A DNA stretch of 64,000 nucleotides from Nonomuraea jiangxiensis (lineage in GTDB: Bacteria > Actinomycetota > Actinomycetes > Streptosporangiales > Streptosporangiaceae), in NCBI RefSeq assembly GCF_900099965.1, contig NZ_FNDJ01000011.1:124001-188000 (forward strand), read 5' to 3'. Positions within the stretch are counted from its first letter, which is position 1, and the number at the start of each line of letters is the position of its first letter. Shown one piece after another: positions 1-8,640 of this stretch. The translations under genes were made by a program, and so were the position numbers. The notes below the pieces were generated by a model that had not been told where the DNA came from, searched no databases, and worked only from the letters and a program-made list of their open reading frames with translations.

Positions 1-1439
1 GGCAGCCGGCGACCCGGTTGTCCACGGCGTTCGACTCGGTGACGCTCTACGGGCACGACCCGGCCATGCGCCCCGACATCTACGGAAAAGTCGGGACCTC
101 TGGGGTCTCCATCGCGACGCTCGACGACATGAAGGTGCTCTACGACGGCTTCGACCTGGCGGCGCCCAACACGTCGGTGTCCATGACGATCAACGGCCCC
201 GCCCCCACGATCCTGGCCTTCTACCTCAACGCCGCCATCGACCAGGCGAGGGAGCGCTTCCGCACCGACCACGGCCGCGACCCCGACGAGCGCGAGGACC
301 ACGAGCTGCGTGCCCGCACCCTCGCCACGGTCAGGGGCACCGTCCAGGCCGACATCCTCAAGGAGGACCAGGGCCAGAACACCTGCATCTTCTCCACCGA
401 GTTCTCGCTGCGGATGATGGCCGACATCCAGGAGTGGTTCATCCGCAACGGCGTGCGCAACTTCTACTCGGTCTCGATCTCCGGCTACCACATCGCCGAG
501 GCCGGGGCCAACCCGATCAGCCAGCTCGCCTTCACGCTCGCCAACGGCTTCACGTACGTGGAGGCCTACCTGGCCAGGGGCATGCGGATCGACGACTTCG
601 CGCCCAACCTGTCGTTCTTCTTCTCCAACGGCATGGACCCCGAATACAGCGTGCTCGGCCGGGTGGCCCGCCGCATCTGGGCGGTGACCATGCGGGAGCG
701 CTACGGCGCCGGCGAGCGCTCGCAGAAGCTGAAATACCACATTCAGACCTCGGGCCGGTCCCTGCACGCCCAGGAGATGAACTTCAACGACATCCGCACC
801 ACCCTCCAGGCCCTGATCGCCATCTACGACAACTGCAACAGCCTGCACACCAACGCCTTCGACGAGGCCGTGACCACCCCGTCGGCCGACTCGGTGCGCA
901 GGGCCATGGCGATCCAGCTCATCATCAACCGCGAGTGGGGCCTGGCCAAGAACGAGAACCCGTTGCAGGGCTCGTTCATCGTCGAGGAGCTGACGGACCT
1001 GGTGGAGGAGGCGGTGCTGTCCGAGTTCGAGCGCCTGTCCGACCGTGGCGGCGTGCTGGGCGCGATGGAGACCGGCTACCAGCGCGGCAAGATCCAGGAC
1101 GAGTCCATGCTGTACGAGATGCGCAAGCACGACGGCTCGCTGCCCATCGTCGGCGTGAACACCTTCCGCAACCCGCGCGGCGACGACGAGCCCGAGCTGC
1201 ACAAGCTGGAGCTGGCCAGGGGCACCGAGGAGGAGAAGCGCTCGCAGCTCGACCGGCTGCACGCCTTCCACGAGCGCAACCGCTCCGAGGCCCCCGCCCA
1301 GCTCGCCCGGCTGCGCGAGGTGGCGATGTCGGAGGGGAACGCGTTCGAGGTGCTCATGGAGGCGGCCCGGCACTGCTCGCTCGGCCAGATCACGGAGGCC
1401 CTGTTCGAGGCGGGCGGCCAGTACCGGCGCAACGTCTGA
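1..1439 (+). CDS. icmF: Acyl-CoA mutase, IcmF-type fused isobutyryl-CoA mutase (3' part)
   Basis: This is the C-terminal substrate-binding part of a B12-dependent acyl-CoA mutase and is cut by the window edge. The frame is open from base 3, encoding ...ATRLSTAFDSVTLYG, so the TTG at 18 is an internal codon and not the start. The (beta/alpha)8 mutase core is clear from motifs such as SISGYHIAEAGANP and FFFSNGMDPEYSVLGR. The protein ends in SLGQITEALFEAGGQYRRNV without the C-terminal cobalamin domain of MutB. That ending fits IcmF, in which the B12 and chaperone G-protein domains precede the mutase domain. By family knowledge it would interconvert isobutyryl-CoA and n-butyryl-CoA in the cytoplasm. 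A separate IcmA-like subunit cannot be excluded because the N-terminal two thirds is not visible. A hairpin follows the stop. Confidence 0.82.
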   Translation, partial: QPATRLSTAFDSVTLYGHDPAMRPDIYGKVGTSGVSIATLDDMKVLYDGFDLAAPNTSVSMTINGPAPTILAFYLNAAIDQARERFRTDHGRDPDEREDHELRARTLATVRGTVQADILKEDQGQNTCIFSTEFSLRMMADIQEWFIRNGVRNFYSVSISGYHIAEAGANPISQLAFTLANGFTYVEAYLARGMRIDDFAPNLSFFFSNGMDPEYSVLGRVARRIWAVTMRERYGAGERSQKLKYHIQTSGRSLHAQEMNFNDIRTTLQALIAIYDNCNSLHTNAFDEAVTTPSADSVRRAMAIQLIINREWGLAKNENPLQGSFIVEELTDLVEEAVLSEFERLSDRGGVLGAMETGYQRGKIQDESMLYEMRKHDGSLPIVGVNTFRNPRGDDEPELHKLELARGTEEEKRSQLDRLHAFHERNRSEAPAQLARLREVAMSEGNAFEVLMEAARHCSLGQITEALFEAGGQYRRNV

Positions 1440-1445
1440 ATCCGG

Positions 1446-1476
1446 ACCCGCACGCGATCGGCCGATTCGTGCGGGT
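1446..1476 (+). terminator. Hairpin downstream of icmF
   Basis: A 9-bp perfect inverted repeat, ACCCGCACG at 1446-1454 and CGTGCGGGT at 1468-1476, flanks a 13-nt loop just after the mutase stop. There is no clear T tract, so it is only a possible terminator or mRNA 3' stabiliser. Confidence 0.45.
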
Positions 1477-1546
1477 GGTGATCGAGTGGGAAGACGCGCG
1501 CCGATAGGATCACGGTCCGGGGCACATCGCTATCTGGGAGGCTTTC

Positions 1547-2050
1547 ATGTCCGACGTCAGTTTCAAGGGCAACCCCGTCACCGTAGGCGGCACCTTCCCG
1601 CGGCCCGGGGCCGCCGCTCCCGCGTTCCGCCTGGTGGGCGCGGACCTCGCCGAGCGTTCCCTGGAGGACTTCGGCCAGGCGACCAAGGTGCTCAACATCT
1701 TCCCGAGCCTCGACACGGGCGTCTGCGCCGCCTCGGTGCGCCGCTTCAACGAGATCGCCGCCGAGCACCCCGACGTGGTGGTGCTCTGCATCTCCGCCGA
1801 CCTGCCCTTCGCGCAGAAGCGCTTCTGCGGCGCCGAGGGGCTCGACAAGGTGACCACGCTCTCGCTCATGCGGGGGCGGGAGTTCCTGAGCGACTACGGC
1901 GTGGCTCAGGAGTCCGGGCCGCTGGCCGGGCTGGCGGCGCGGGCAGTGGTGGTGCTCGACGGCGACAATAAGGTGATCTACTCCGAGCTGGTGCCGGAGA
2001 TCACCCAGGAGCCCGACTACGACAGCGCGCTCAGCGCCCTCAAGGGCTGA
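1547..2050 (+). CDS. tpx: Thiol peroxidase (atypical 2-Cys peroxiredoxin)
   Basis: The 167-residue cytosolic protein matches the length and layout of Tpx, which reduces hydrogen peroxide and organic hydroperoxides with thioredoxin as the usual partner. The peroxidatic cysteine is C60 in LDTGVCAASVRRF, and the resolving cysteine is C93 in QKRFCGAEG, the expected Tpx spacing. The N-terminal SFKGNPVTVGG segment is the typical beta hairpin. The ATG at 1547 is preceded by GGGAGG at a suitable distance. It stands alone between two hairpins, the downstream one a perfect 14-bp stem, so it is probably monocistronic. Confidence 0.93.
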   Translation: MSDVSFKGNPVTVGGTFPRPGAAAPAFRLVGADLAERSLEDFGQATKVLNIFPSLDTGVCAASVRRFNEIAAEHPDVVVLCISADLPFAQKRFCGAEGLDKVTTLSLMRGREFLSDYGVAQESGPLAGLAARAVVVLDGDNKVIYSELVPEITQEPDYDSALSALKG

Positions 2051-2060
2051 CCCTGTCCGG

Positions 2061-2093
2061 CCGCGCCGCCCGGGACGACCCCGGGCGGCGCGG
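2061..2093 (+). terminator. Strong hairpin downstream of tpx
   Basis: A perfect 14-bp stem (2061-2074 paired with 2080-2093) closes on a 5-nt loop, all G+C in the arms. It lies 10 bp after the tpx stop. There is no T tract, as is common for actinobacterial terminators. Confidence 0.7.
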
Positions 2094-2139
2094 GTCCGTG
2101 GAGGGGCTCACCAGGCGGCTGCGGATCTAGGCTGGCGGT

Positions 2140-2886
2140 GTGGACGACACAGGTGCTGACGTGCGGGTCCCCGACACGGTCCGGCGGATCGTGTCCCTGG
2201 TGCCGTCGCTGACCGAGTCGGTGGCCGCGACGGTCCCCGAGGCGCTCGTGGGGGCGACCGACTGGTGCTCGCACCCGGAGGACCTCGACGTGACCAGGGT
2301 GAGGGGCACCAAGAACCCGGACCTGGACGCGATCAGGCGGCTGCGGCCGGATGTCGTGCTGGCCAACGCCGAGGAGAACCGCGCGCCCGACATCGAGGCC
2401 CTGCGCGCCTCGGGCCTCGCGGTCTGGGTCACGAAGATCGAGACCCTGGCGGAGGCGTTCGCCTCGCTGGAGCGCATGTTCACGCACGCGTGCGGGACCG
2501 GCCGCCCCGGGTGGCTGGACGCGGCGGAGGAGGCGTGGCGCGAGCCCGGGCGGGGCCCGCGGCGGACGGCGATCGTGCCGATCTGGCGCCGGCCGTGGAT
2601 GGTGGTGGGTCGCGACACGTTCACCGGAGACGTGCTCAGGCACCTCGGCGTGGACAACCTCTACGCGGGCCACGCGGAGCGCTACCCCAAGATCCCGCTG
2701 GCCGAGCTGGTCGAGCGGCGGCCCGACCTGGTGGTCCTGCCGGACGAGCCCTACGCCTTCAGCGAGACCGACGGGCCGGAGTGCTTCCCCGGCCTGGACT
2801 GCGCGCTGGTCAGCGGCCGCTTGCTCACCTGGTACGGCCCCTCGCTCGTCACGGCCCCCGGCCTGCTGCGTCGCGCCCTCGGCTGA
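2140..2886 (+). CDS. Helical-backbone metal/cobalamin receptor-like protein, cytoplasmic
   Basis: This 248-residue protein has the fold signature of the BtuF/FhuD periplasmic-binding superfamily: RRIVSLVPSLTESVAA at the N terminus, then a GATDWCSHPEDL loop, then LDAIRRLRPDVVLA. The C-terminal lobe contains LAELVERRPDLVVLPDEPY. There is no signal peptide or lipobox, and no permease or ATPase gene lies beside it. It is therefore probably a soluble cytoplasmic member of the family, possibly binding a cobalamin-like or metal-chelate ligand, but the ligand is unknown. The GTG start at 2140 follows the tpx hairpin. The gene ends 9 bp before the convergent ROK regulator. Confidence 0.75.
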   Translation: MDDTGADVRVPDTVRRIVSLVPSLTESVAATVPEALVGATDWCSHPEDLDVTRVRGTKNPDLDAIRRLRPDVVLANAEENRAPDIEALRASGLAVWVTKIETLAEAFASLERMFTHACGTGRPGWLDAAEEAWREPGRGPRRTAIVPIWRRPWMVVGRDTFTGDVLRHLGVDNLYAGHAERYPKIPLAELVERRPDLVVLPDEPYAFSETDGPECFPGLDCALVSGRLLTWYGPSLVTAPGLLRRALG

Positions 2887-2895
2887 CGAACGAGG

Positions 2896-4044
2896 TCACG
2901 TCACCGTCGTGGCCAGGGCGGCGTCCACGGACGCGGGGGAGAGCACGTGCTCCATGACGATCACGGCCATCCCCACGATCCCCGCCCGGTCACCGAGCGA
3001 GGTCGTGACGATCTCCAGGTTCCTGGTCGTGTACGGCAGGCTGCGCCGATAGACGATCTCCCGGATGCCCGTCAGGTAGTGCTCCCTGGTCTCGGCCATG
3101 TCCCCGGCCAGCACCAGCACGCCAGGGTTGAGCAGGCTGACGGCCGTGGCCAGCACGATGCCCAGCGTGCGCCCCGCCTCCTGGGTGCGCGCGATGGCCC
3201 CAGGATCGCCCGCCTGCACCAGGCGTACGACATCGCGGCTGTACTGCACGCCGAGGTCGCCGGCCAGGGCGTGGCCGCTGGCCAGCGAGGCCACGCAGCC
3301 GCGTGAGCCGCAGGTGCACACCCGGTCGTCGGTCTCGCGCAGCCGTACGTGACCGATGTTCCCGGCGGCCTCCTCGACCCCCCGGTAGATCCGCCCGTCG
3401 ATCACGATCCCGGTGCCTATCCCGGTGGACACCTTGATCAGGATCAGTGAGTCCGTGTCCCGCCAGAACGACCACCACTCGCCCAGCGCCATCGCGTTGG
3501 CGTCGTTCTCGACCAGGATGGGCACGTCGTACGTCTCCCCGAGCGCCGCCCCCACCGGATGGTCGTCCCAGCCCGGCATCAGGAACGACCTGATCACCCG
3601 GCCGGTGGTGTGGTCCACCGAGCCCGGCAGGTCCAGGCCGATGCCGCACACCTCGGCGGCCGTCCGCCCGACGCTGTCCAGCATGCGCTGGAACGCCTGC
3701 CGCACCCACGACAGCACGGCCTCGGGGCCGAGCTCGATGCGCATCTCGGTGCTCTCCTCGGCCAACGGGCGGGCCGCCAGGTCGGTCAGCGCCACCCTGG
3801 CGTGGCTGGCGCCCAGGTCGGCCACCAGCACCAGGCGCTTGGCGGCGTCCACGGCGAGCATGGAGGGCGGCCGCCCGCCTCCCGAGGCGCCGACGCCGGA
3901 CTCGTGGATGTAGCCGGCGTCGATGAGCCGGTCGACCCGGTCGGTGATCGTCGACCGGGACAGGCCGGTGTACTCGATCAGTTCTTTGCGCGTCCGGCAG
4001 GAACCATCGCGGATGAGCTGGAGGATCTGCCCTGCCGTCAGCAT
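2896..4044 (-). CDS. ROK-family transcriptional regulator
   Basis: The 382-residue protein combines an N-terminal winged helix (SCRTRKELIEYTGLSRSTI, about residues 14-55) with a ROK sugar-kinase-like domain. The ROK zinc motif is intact as CTCGSRGCVASL, and the sugar/phosphate region VENDANAMALGEWW is present. Such proteins repress sugar uptake genes and are released by a sugar or sugar phosphate. It is the last gene of a leftward operon, 3 bp after the second permease. It therefore most likely controls this importer and perhaps the divergent catabolic genes at 7606-10738. Effector and operator are unknown. Confidence 0.9.
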   Translation of the reverse strand: MLTAGQILQLIRDGSCRTRKELIEYTGLSRSTITDRVDRLIDAGYIHESGVGASGGGRPPSMLAVDAAKRLVLVADLGASHARVALTDLAARPLAEESTEMRIELGPEAVLSWVRQAFQRMLDSVGRTAAEVCGIGLDLPGSVDHTTGRVIRSFLMPGWDDHPVGAALGETYDVPILVENDANAMALGEWWSFWRDTDSLILIKVSTGIGTGIVIDGRIYRGVEEAAGNIGHVRLRETDDRVCTCGSRGCVASLASGHALAGDLGVQYSRDVVRLVQAGDPGAIARTQEAGRTLGIVLATAVSLLNPGVLVLAGDMAETREHYLTGIREIVYRRSLPYTTRNLEIVTTSLGDRAGIVGMAVIVMEHVLSPASVDAALATTVT

Positions 4045-4047
4045 GGT

Positions 4048-4893
4048 CTATCCCTTCTCTGCTCCTGCCGTGAGCCCCTCCGTCAGCAGTCGCTCGCCGG
4101 CGAAGAACACGATCACGATGGGCAGTGTCAGCACCACCGATCCTGCCATCAGGACCGTCGTCGGGATCTCTATGCTCCCCGCCAGCTGTGAGAGCCCCAG
4201 GGAGACGGTCCAGCTCTCCCTCCTCTCCACCAGGAAGAGCAGGGCGAACAGGAACTCGTTCCAAGCGATCATGAATGCGTAGAGGCCGGTGGCCAGCAGC
4301 GCGGGCCTGGACAGCGGCAGCACCACGCGCCAGATGGTCGACAGTCTCGTGCATCCGTCGATCGCGGCCGCTTCCTCCACGCTTCGCGGCACGGTCTCGA
4401 AGTAGTTGCGGAGCATGTATACCGTGACGGGCACCGTTTGCGCGATATAGACCAGGATCAGGCCGACCAGCGATCCCCGTAGCCCGAGCATCGTGAACAG
4501 CACGAACAGCGGGATGGCCAGCACGATCGCCGGAAAGAGGTAGACGGCCAGGAACAGGAAGTGCACCTGCCGCCGGCCGAAGAAGCGCAGCCGCGCCACC
4601 GCGTACGCGCCGGGGATCGAGATCAGCAGCGTGCACGCCACCGAGGCGACCGCGATGATCGCGCTGTTCCTCAGGAAGGTCAGGAAGCCCTGCCTGGTCA
4701 GCACGTCCACGTAGGTGTCCAGGGTGAAGCCGCGGGGCCACAACGAGCCCGGTTCCAGGATGAGCTCCTGGATGTCGCGGACGGACAGCATCACCATGTA
4801 GAGGAACGGGAACGCGGTGATCAGGAAGAGGAAGGCGATCACCAGCGGCTTCAGCACCTTGAGGAGCCCCCGCTCGAACCTGTCCCTGCTCAT
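4048..4893 (-). CDS. Carbohydrate ABC transporter permease (MalG type)
   Basis: This is an integral membrane permease of about 281 residues with six predicted membrane segments, starting with LLKVLKPLVIAFLFLITAF. The EAA loop that contacts the ATPase reads VEEAAAIDGCTRLSTIWRVV. The start is the ATG at 4893 (MSRDRFERGL), 7 bp after the stop of the MalF-type permease; a longer open frame upstream runs into that gene and is not used. With its partner it would form the channel for a sugar delivered by the lipoprotein at 5860. No ATPase gene is nearby, so a shared MsiK-type ATPase elsewhere is inferred. Confidence 0.93.
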   Translation of the reverse strand: MSRDRFERGLLKVLKPLVIAFLFLITAFPFLYMVMLSVRDIQELILEPGSLWPRGFTLDTYVDVLTRQGFLTFLRNSAIIAVASVACTLLISIPGAYAVARLRFFGRRQVHFLFLAVYLFPAIVLAIPLFVLFTMLGLRGSLVGLILVYIAQTVPVTVYMLRNYFETVPRSVEEAAAIDGCTRLSTIWRVVLPLSRPALLATGLYAFMIAWNEFLFALLFLVERRESWTVSLGLSQLAGSIEIPTTVLMAGSVVLTLPIVIVFFAGERLLTEGLTAGAEKG

Positions 4894-4900
4894 CGGTCGC

Positions 4901-5863
4901 TTAGTTCTCACGTTCGCCCCCCGCGAAGAAGCGCAGGTAGATGGCCAGGAAGACGACCAGGAACAGGGCCAGGACGATCGCCTGGGCCGCCGAGGCACCG
5001 ATGTCGTCGCGGGCGGTCAGGAAGTTGTAGACGCGCACGCTGACCACCTCGGTCCCGGCCCCGCCCCCGGTCAGCAGGTAGACGTCGTCGAACTTGGTGA
5101 AGGTGAACACGAACCGCAACACCGACAGCAACGCGATGATCCGCCAGAGCTGGGGCATGATCACGTACCGGAACCGCTGGGTCGGCGTGGCCCCGTCCAC
5201 CACCGCGGCCTCGTCCAGCTCCGCCGGCAGGGCCTGCAGCCTGGCCAGGATGAACAGGAACGCGAACGGGAAATACCGCCACGCCTCGAACGCGATCACC
5301 GTCAGCAGCGCCACCGGCACCTGCACCCCCAGGAACTCGCCCCTGGCCTGGGTCAGGAAGGCGATGGGCTCGCTGAGCCAGGTGTTGACGATGCCGTACT
5401 GGGGGTTGAGCATCGTCTCCCACAGGAACGCCACCGCCACGACCGGCGCCACGTACGGGATGAGGATCGAGGCCCGGATCAGGGTCCGGCCCCTGAACCT
5501 GTCGCGCAGCGCCAGCGCCGTCACCAGCCCGATCGCGATCGACAACACCGTCCCCGCGACGGTGTAGACGAGCGTGTTGACCAGCGAGGACCAGAAGCCG
5601 GGCTCGGACATCACGTACGTGAAGTTCTCCAGCGTGTAGTGACCGAAGACGCCCACCCGGCGGATGTTGATGAGCCGCGCGTCCTGGAACGCCAGCATGA
5701 TCGCCCACAGCAGCGGCAGCACCACCACGACCAGCGTGATGATCAGCGTCGGCGAGATGAGCGCGAGCCCGGCGCGCCCCTCCTGCTCCCGCAGCGTCCG
5801 CCCGCGCGACCGGCGCCCCGGCGGCGCCGGCGGCCTCACGGTACGGGCGGGCGTCGCGGTCAT
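4901..5863 (-). CDS. Carbohydrate ABC transporter permease (MalF type)
   Basis: This 320-residue membrane permease starts MTATPARTVRPP, with the first membrane helix at LALISPTLIITLVVVVLPLLWA. The EAA loop is LDEAAVVDGATPTQRFRYVIMP. The ATG at 5863 overlaps the TGA of the solute-binding protein by 4 bp (ATGA), which indicates translational coupling. The extracytoplasmic loop between membrane segments 3 and 4 is short, unlike the related permease at 37435. It pairs with the MalG-type permease immediately downstream. Confidence 0.93.
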   Translation of the reverse strand: MTATPARTVRPPAPPGRRSRGRTLREQEGRAGLALISPTLIITLVVVVLPLLWAIMLAFQDARLINIRRVGVFGHYTLENFTYVMSEPGFWSSLVNTLVYTVAGTVLSIAIGLVTALALRDRFRGRTLIRASILIPYVAPVVAVAFLWETMLNPQYGIVNTWLSEPIAFLTQARGEFLGVQVPVALLTVIAFEAWRYFPFAFLFILARLQALPAELDEAAVVDGATPTQRFRYVIMPQLWRIIALLSVLRFVFTFTKFDDVYLLTGGGAGTEVVSVRVYNFLTARDDIGASAAQAIVLALFLVVFLAIYLRFFAGGEREN

Positions 5864-7230
5864 TGCCGGATCCCGCGTTTGATCGACTCCACGTCGGCCT
5901 TGGCCTGGGCGGCGGCGGCCTGCGGGGTCAGCGACCCGTCGGCGACCGAGCTGAGCGCCTTGGGCACGGGCAGCTCGCCCATCGTGGCGCCGACCAGCTT
6001 GCCCTGCCCCTGCGGGATGCCCCAGCGGGCGAAGGTGTCGGGACTCTTGCGCAGGGCGTCGAGCACGTCGGCCGGGTAGACGTCGGCCAGCGGCTTCTTG
6101 GTGTCGACCCCGGCGGGCAGCTTGTTCCACCTGTCCTCGAAGCCCTTGCGGGTGGGGAACTTGCCCTCGGGCGCCATGCCGATCCAGCGCTCGTAGCCCT
6201 CGTTCATCATGTAGGAGACGAACTTGGCCGCCGGGTCCCTGGAGGCGTCCCGGGTGATCACCCACGAGACGATCTCGCCGTACTGGGCGGGCGCGCTCCC
6301 GTCGGGGCCCTTCAGCGCCGTGACCACGCCGGTGTTCGCGGCCAGCCACTCGGGGTCGGCGCGGCACTCCTGGCAGCTCGGCGTCGCGTCCTTGCGCAGG
6401 CCCGCCAGCTCGTCCAGGATGAACGACGACCAGATCGTCATGGCCGCCTTGCCGGAGAAGTAGGTGGCCCGGGTGGAGTCCACGTCCTGCTTGCCCTTGA
6501 CGGAATAGTCCCTGGCCAGCTTCGCGTAGAAGTCGAACGCCCTCACGCACTGCGGCGAGTCAAGGGTGACATTTCCGGAATTGTCCACGAGCTGGCAGCC
6601 GTTCGCCTGCGCGACGTGCTCGAAGCTCTGCGCGGTGAAGGCGTCCTTCGGCGCGATGGCCAGGGTGATGCCCGCCACCCCACCCGTGTTGAGCTTGGCC
6701 GCCGCGGCCTCCAGGCTCTCGTACGTGTCCGGCGGCCGCAGCCCGGCCTTCTCGAACAGGTCCTTGCGGTAGAGGATCAGCTGGGCCCACCCGTCGCTGG
6801 GCACGCCGAGCAGCTTGCCCCCCGAGCTGTCGAGCTCCAGGGCCCGGGCCGAGAACGAGTCCCGGCCGAGCTGGTCGACGACCTTGGCGGGGGTCTCGGT
6901 GTCGAGCAGGTCGTTGGCCTCCATCTCGCGCACGGCGGCCAGCGGCAGCGCCCCGATCACGTCGGGCAGGTCGCCCGCCGCGGCCGCGGCCGTCATCGTC
7001 TGGCTGAACTGGTCCTCGGCCACGCCGACCAGCTTCACCTGGATCCCGGTCTTACGGGTGAACTCGGAAACGATCGTGTTCTGGACGGCCATCCGGTCCG
7101 GGAGGTTCTCCTCGGTCCAGACCGTGATCTGGTTGGCCGCGGACTGCTCGCCACCGCCGTCACCGCAGGCCGCGAGCGAGGCGGCGATCAGCAGCGTGGC
7201 GGAGAGGACGGCGGTTACCTGTTTCGGCAT
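5860..7230 (-). CDS. Extracellular sugar-binding lipoprotein of ABC importer
   Basis: This is a type 1 solute-binding protein of about 456 residues with a lipoprotein signal peptide; the lipobox SLAAC places the modified cysteine at residue 22. The mature part begins GDGGGEQSAANQITVWTEE and has the MalE-like fold. The ATG at 7230 is chosen because GGAGG lies just upstream, within what would be codons of the longer frame starting at 7245. It is the first gene of the leftward operon lipoprotein-permease-permease-ROK. It would capture a sugar or glycoside outside the cell. The substrate is not evident; the divergent catabolic operon suggests a glycoside that is later oxidised. Confidence 0.92.
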   Translation of the reverse strand: MPKQVTAVLSATLLIAASLAACGDGGGEQSAANQITVWTEENLPDRMAVQNTIVSEFTRKTGIQVKLVGVAEDQFSQTMTAAAAAGDLPDVIGALPLAAVREMEANDLLDTETPAKVVDQLGRDSFSARALELDSSGGKLLGVPSDGWAQLILYRKDLFEKAGLRPPDTYESLEAAAAKLNTGGVAGITLAIAPKDAFTAQSFEHVAQANGCQLVDNSGNVTLDSPQCVRAFDFYAKLARDYSVKGKQDVDSTRATYFSGKAAMTIWSSFILDELAGLRKDATPSCQECRADPEWLAANTGVVTALKGPDGSAPAQYGEIVSWVITRDASRDPAAKFVSYMMNEGYERWIGMAPEGKFPTRKGFEDRWNKLPAGVDTKKPLADVYPADVLDALRKSPDTFARWGIPQGQGKLVGATMGELPVPKALSSVADGSLTPQAAAAQAKADVESIKRGIRQ

Positions 7231-7605
7231 GGCACGCTCCTCCATTTGGGGTTATGCCGCCCTTACCCCTGCCACGATCCGGGCAACGTGCGGTAGTCGA
7301 TACGAGACCGGTCTGTACTCTCCTCGTGCTTACGACCGTTAAAGCGGATCATGTCCCGAAAAAATCTACTTTGGGCCTTTTCGGTCATCCGTAAGTCACC
7401 CAATGGCCTGGAAACCCCTGGTCGGCGGGCAGGCAGGGCTTGCCGGTATGGTGGCTTTCCGGAAGACACGCTGCCAGAAACCCCAATTTCATCAGCCGCC
7501 TCCGGCGGAAGTCGTAGACTTAAGAGTGTTACGAGCGCAACTAACGACTGCAAACGACTCGTAAAGCTTCGACTTTTGTTTGATCATTAAGCGTAAGTGT
7601 GGGGA
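7231..7605. promoter_or_regulatory. Divergent control region between ABC importer and MDR operon
   Basis: These 375 bp carry no gene and must hold both divergent promoters. A perfect 10-bp palindrome AGACCGGTCT lies at 7305-7314, closer to the importer. TTACGAG (7529-7535) and CTCGTAA (7558-7564) form a 7-bp inverted repeat near the MDR gene, with AACGAC repeated between the arms. Either could be an operator for the ROK regulator encoded in the importer operon. This is inference from position and symmetry only. Confidence 0.4.
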
Positions 7606-8640
7606 ATGCGCGTCATCACTTTTCAACAGCCAGGCCAAGTCCGCGTCAGCGTGGAGTCACCCGCTGTCCTGGTGCCGGGTTCCGTACGCGTCCGTACGAT
7701 CTATTCCGGAGTCTCCGCGGGCACCGAGCTCACCGCCTATCGCGGTACCAATCCATACCTGAGCCGTAAATGGGACGCCGAGCGCCGGTTGTTCGTCGAC
7801 GGGCGGACGCACGCCTACCCGCTGGCCGGCTGGGGTTACCAGGAGGTCGGCGAGGTGGTGGAGGCGGCGCCCGACGTGGCGGATCCCCCCGTGGGCAGCC
7901 TCGTCTGGGGCATCTGGGGCCATCGGGCCGAGGCCGTCGTGCCCGCGGAAAAGCTCGTGGGCCACGTGCTGCCGCCCGGGGCCGACCCGCTGACCGGCGT
8001 CTTCGCCCGGGTCGGGGCCATCGCGCTCAACGCCGTGCACGCCGCCGACGTGCACCTCGGCGACCAGCTCGCGATCTTCGGACAGGGCGTCATCGGGCTG
8101 CTGGCCACCCGCCTGGCCGTCCTCAGCGGCGCCCGGGTGGTCGCCGCCGACGCCATCCCCGACCGGTTGGAGCTGGCCCGCAGGTTCGGCGCGGCCGAGG
8201 TGTTCGACGTGCGGTCGGGGTCGGTGGCCGAGTTCACGCGCAAGCGCATCGAGGGCGCCGACACGGTCATCGAGCTGAGCGGCAGCCATCTCGGGCTGCA
8301 CGAGGCGATCAGGACCGTACGCAAGGGCGGCCGGGTCGTGGCAGCCGGGTTCTACCAGGGCGACGGCATCGGGCTGCGGCTGGGCGAGGAGTTCCACCAC
8401 AACCAGGTCCAGCTCGTCTCCTCCCAGATCGGCGGCGTCGCCTCCTGGCTGGCGCACCGGTGGGACGTCGAGCGCCTGCAGCGGACGTTCATGCGGCTCG
8501 TGCACGAGGGCCAGGTCGAGGCCGGCGAGCTCGTCAGCCACGTCATGCCCGTCGACCAGGCAGCCGAGGCCTTCGACCTGCTCGACCAGCACCCCTCAGA
8601 GGTGCTCCAGCTCGTCTTCCACTTCGAGGAGGCACAATGA
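7606..8640 (+). CDS. MDR-family (zinc-type alcohol dehydrogenase-like) oxidoreductase, copy 1
   Basis: This medium-chain dehydrogenase of about 344 residues has a GroES-like N-terminal domain and a Rossmann domain with FGQGVIGLLATRLAV as nucleotide-binding loop. The place where catalytic-zinc enzymes have a CG.CG.D motif reads SGVSAGTELTAY, so the first zinc cysteine is missing. It is clearly paralogous to the gene at 10607: both share SGVSAGTELT, GTNPYL and LGEEFHHN. It probably oxidises or reduces a sugar derivative. ATG 7606 (MRVITFQQPG) is preferred over GTG 7597, though neither has a well-spaced ribosome binding site. Its stop overlaps the next start (ATGA). Confidence 0.85.
   Translation: MRVITFQQPGQVRVSVESPAVLVPGSVRVRTIYSGVSAGTELTAYRGTNPYLSRKWDAERRLFVDGRTHAYPLAGWGYQEVGEVVEAAPDVADPPVGSLVWGIWGHRAEAVVPAEKLVGHVLPPGADPLTGVFARVGAIALNAVHAADVHLGDQLAIFGQGVIGLLATRLAVLSGARVVAADAIPDRLELARRFGAAEVFDVRSGSVAEFTRKRIEGADTVIELSGSHLGLHEAIRTVRKGGRVVAAGFYQGDGIGLRLGEEFHHNQVQLVSSQIGGVASWLAHRWDVERLQRTFMRLVHEGQVEAGELVSHVMPVDQAAEAFDLLDQHPSEVLQLVFHFEEAQ

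Noticed and set aside
18..18. TTG at 18 as start of the mutase
   Set aside because: The frame is open to the window edge and upstream codons match the family, so the gene begins outside the window.
4817..6079. 420-codon plus-strand frame opposite the ABC permeases
   Set aside because: A long GC-rich shadow rich in Gln, His and Arg, antisense to clear permease genes.
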